Assembly (NCBI GenBank): GCA_011525095.1
Contig: WTIV01000202.1
Span: 1,477 to 17,355, forward strand
Direction of reading: 5' to 3'
Length of the DNA: 15,879 bases
From: Methanobacteriota archaeon
Lineage (GTDB): Archaea > Thermoplasmatota > Poseidoniia > Poseidoniales > Poseidoniaceae
This document shows, piece after piece, positions 14,704 through 15,879 of the stretch. The translations under genes were made by a program, and so were the position numbers. The stretch's first letter is position 1; every line of letters starts with the position of its first letter. A model generated the notes under the pieces. It saw only the letters and a list, made by a program, of their open reading frames with translations, did no database searches and had not been told where the DNA came from.

Positions 14704-15362
14704 TGCGATTTGCGCCACTCGTTCCACGCAAGGTCTAACCAGTGGTTCATTCTGTCGAGACTGTCTTTAACGATAGTTGGGTCAAGTGTATTCCAGTCTG
14801 CGATTCTAGCCTTCTCTTTTAGAGAATCTTGTATTGCTCTAATCCTTGGAAGTGCGGAGATATATCTGTCTGCATTCCTGAATGAGTGGCTTTCTCTTTG
14901 CTTTAGGAAACTAGTGTGTTGCGATTCGTCATCGACGTGCATTACTATTCCGATAGCGATGCCGCCAGAGTCTCTCCAAGATCTTAGCAGACGAGAACTT
15001 GGTTCGATGTGAACTCCTTCCAAAATTAGGTCTATACCTTCTCTTCTTGCCCTCTCAATGGTTGCTTGAATGCCAGCTTCTACGGCTTTGCATGTATCTT
15101 GCCAATCCAATACAGCGTCTCCAGCCTCACCTCTGGAAAACGATGAGCGATGCAGGGCATGATTTTCTTCAGTACCCTGTACACGCATGATTTCTCTAAT
15201 TGCATCTGTTGAGAGCAATCTAGCAAATGAGTGCTCGCTGGCGAACTTCACGGCGGTGGTTGATTTACCAACTCCTGTTGCACCTGCGATTAAGATTAGA
15301 ATTGGAGGGCGCCCTGTTACTTTGGTAGTAGTGGTATCTGCAATACCAATTCGCCTCGCCAT
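14700..15362 (-). CDS. 2-phosphoglycerate kinase-like P-loop kinase
   Basis: From ATG 15362 the protein has 220 residues. Motifs are the P-loop AGATGVGKSTTA (26-37), STDAIREIMR (51-60), LHRSSFSRGEA (70-80), LILEGVHIEP (112-121) and a lid-like region KQRESHSFRNADRYI (154-168) followed by IRAIQDSLKEKA (174-185). This order matches archaeal 2-phosphoglycerate kinases, which make 2,3-bisphosphoglycerate for cyclic-DPG synthesis in some thermophilic methanogens. A mesophilic marine archaeon is not expected to use cyclic DPG, so the true substrate may differ. The frame continues upstream to 15524, but that would overlap the divergent aldehyde dehydrogenase start and gives a low-quality basic extension, so 15362 is preferred. 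It converges on the pilus operon with a 4-base overlap. Confidence 0.82.
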   Translation of the reverse strand: MARRIGIADTTTTKVTGRPPILILIAGATGVGKSTTAVKFASEHSFARLLSTDAIREIMRVQGTEENHALHRSSFSRGEAGDAVLDWQDTCKAVEAGIQATIERARREGIDLILEGVHIEPSSRLLRSWRDSGGIAIGIVMHVDDESQHTSFLKQRESHSFRNADRYISALPRIRAIQDSLKEKARIADWNTLDPTIVKDSLDRMNHWLDLAWNEWRKSH

Positions 15363-15442
15363 GATATGCTGGTGTTCCTGCTTGCTAATCAAGACAACCC
15401 TCGACGGGAGAGGCTTTGAGGCGGTTCTTCTTCGGATGCGAC
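15363..15442. promoter_or_regulatory. Kinase / aldehyde dehydrogenase divergent intergenic region
   Basis: This 80-base gap separates divergent starts. I see no clear TATA box or SD on either strand apart from GGGAGAGG at 15403-15410, which is about 5 bases before an in-frame TTG (15416) but over 30 bases before the preferred ATG 15443 of the dehydrogenase. The TTG would add nine residues (RRFFFGCD-like) that do not resemble the family. Confidence 0.3.
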
Positions 15443-15879
15443 ATGGCGAGCGAACAGATGTGGATTGCAGGCGAGTGGACTGATGCAGAAGATGGTTCAA
15501 CCTCAGACGTGCTAAACCCCGCAACGGGGGAAGTTATTGCTACAACACCAAAAGCAACTATTGCAGATGTTGAGAAATGTGTAGCAGCATCTAGAGCTGC
15601 ACTGAAATCAAAGGACTGGGCTTCAATGGATCCAGCCCAGCGCGGTCGAATATTACAGAAAATGGCTGCAGCAACCTATGCAAACGCAAAGAGTCTGGCT
15701 GCCATAGAATCCTCCAATAACGGAAAGACATTCCGTGAGGCATTGAGTGAAATCCGCTATGGTGCATGGACTTTGGAGTATTTCGCTGGCCTATCGGACA
15801 AGATAGAAGGCAGTACAATCCCTGTTCCGGGAAATCGCTTGAATTACACTTTGAGACAACCTCTAGGTGTAACCGCTCA
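15443..15879 (+). CDS. Aldehyde dehydrogenase (NAD(P)+-dependent), N-terminal part; cut by window edge
   Basis: Only the first 145 codons are in the window. They match the N-terminus of the ALDH superfamily: MWIAGEWTDAEDGST (6-20), the VLNPATGEVIATTP segment (23-36), a helix with DVEKCVAASRAAL, RGRILQKMA (68-76), ESSNNGKTFREAL (90-102), then the helix with YGAWTLEYFAG and NYTLRQPLGVTA at the edge, where families continue into the PWN(F/Y)P motif. The enzyme oxidises an aldehyde to an acid in the cytoplasm; betaine-aldehyde-like, succinate-semialdehyde-like and general aldehyde substrates cannot be told apart because the active-site Cys and Glu lie beyond the window. The start at 15443 fits the family N-terminus. 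It is divergent from the kinase gene. Confidence 0.9.
   Translation, partial: MASEQMWIAGEWTDAEDGSTSDVLNPATGEVIATTPKATIADVEKCVAASRAALKSKDWASMDPAQRGRILQKMAAATYANAKSLAAIESSNNGKTFREALSEIRYGAWTLEYFAGLSDKIEGSTIPVPGNRLNYTLRQPLGVTA

Noticed and set aside
15363..15524. 54-residue N-terminal extension of the 2PGK-like kinase
   Set aside because: It overlaps the start of the divergent aldehyde dehydrogenase, is basic and low-quality, and the family motif set is complete from the ATG at 15362.

Overview
The window looks like a piece of a marine heterotrophic archaeal chromosome, most likely a planktonic euryarchaeon of the Marine Group II / Poseidoniales type (inference). Archaeal markers are the stand-alone Bud32 kinase of KEOPS, a UPF0200-type P-loop kinase, a 2-phosphoglycerate-kinase-like protein, a FlaI/TadA-type secretion ATPase with archaeal-style TadC partners, and Shine-Dalgarno sites of the GGAGGTGA type. 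A crotonase and an aldehyde dehydrogenase point to an organic-carbon-using lifestyle. The sequence is moderately AT-rich and almost entirely coding. No stretch above about 100 bases lacks a gene. I see no rRNA, tRNA, CRISPR, insertion sequence or phage gene.

Layout. 9-1892 (+) is a membrane PAP2-type phosphatase/phosphotransferase joined to a large beta-rich, probably propeller-like, domain. It runs tail-to-tail into bud32 (1861-2538, -). nadA (2602-3732, +) diverges from bud32 and meets the fluoride channel gene crcB (3722-4075, -) tail-to-tail. A RdgB/HAM1-type ITP/XTP pyrophosphatase (4140-4784, +) is followed by an unrecognised two-helix membrane protein (4824-5714, +), which meets an enoyl-CoA hydratase gene (5711-6535, -). 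An ABC exporter operon follows: ATPase 6608-7387 and 12-helix permease 7474-9081, then a UPF0200 nucleotide-kinase-like gene (9100-9645). After a strong hairpin comes a five-gene type IV pilus (Tad/Flp-like) operon at 9726-14703: the secretion ATPase, two platform proteins, and two small pseudopilin-like proteins. The pilus operon abuts a 2-phosphoglycerate-kinase-like gene (14700-15362, -). That gene diverges from an aldehyde dehydrogenase gene (15443 onward, +) cut by the window edge.

How it works together. The pilus operon is the only clear multi-gene machine. A hexameric cytoplasmic ATPase would drive two membrane platform subunits, which assemble pseudopilins into a surface filament or secretion pseudopilus. 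The second platform protein carries an unusual outward-facing, four-cysteine domain. The ABC pair is a self-contained exporter. The remaining genes are single housekeeping functions: tRNA t6A modification, NAD synthesis, fluoride export, nucleotide-pool cleaning and acyl-CoA/aldehyde metabolism. Two architectural regularities stand out. All four convergent gene pairs overlap at their 3' ends (32, 11, 4 and 4 bases, the last two sharing a TTAA stop palindrome), and all four divergent pairs are separated by only 63-80 bases. Several starts are non-ATG (GTG for crcB, TTG for the first pseudopilin, and possibly CTG for the permease).
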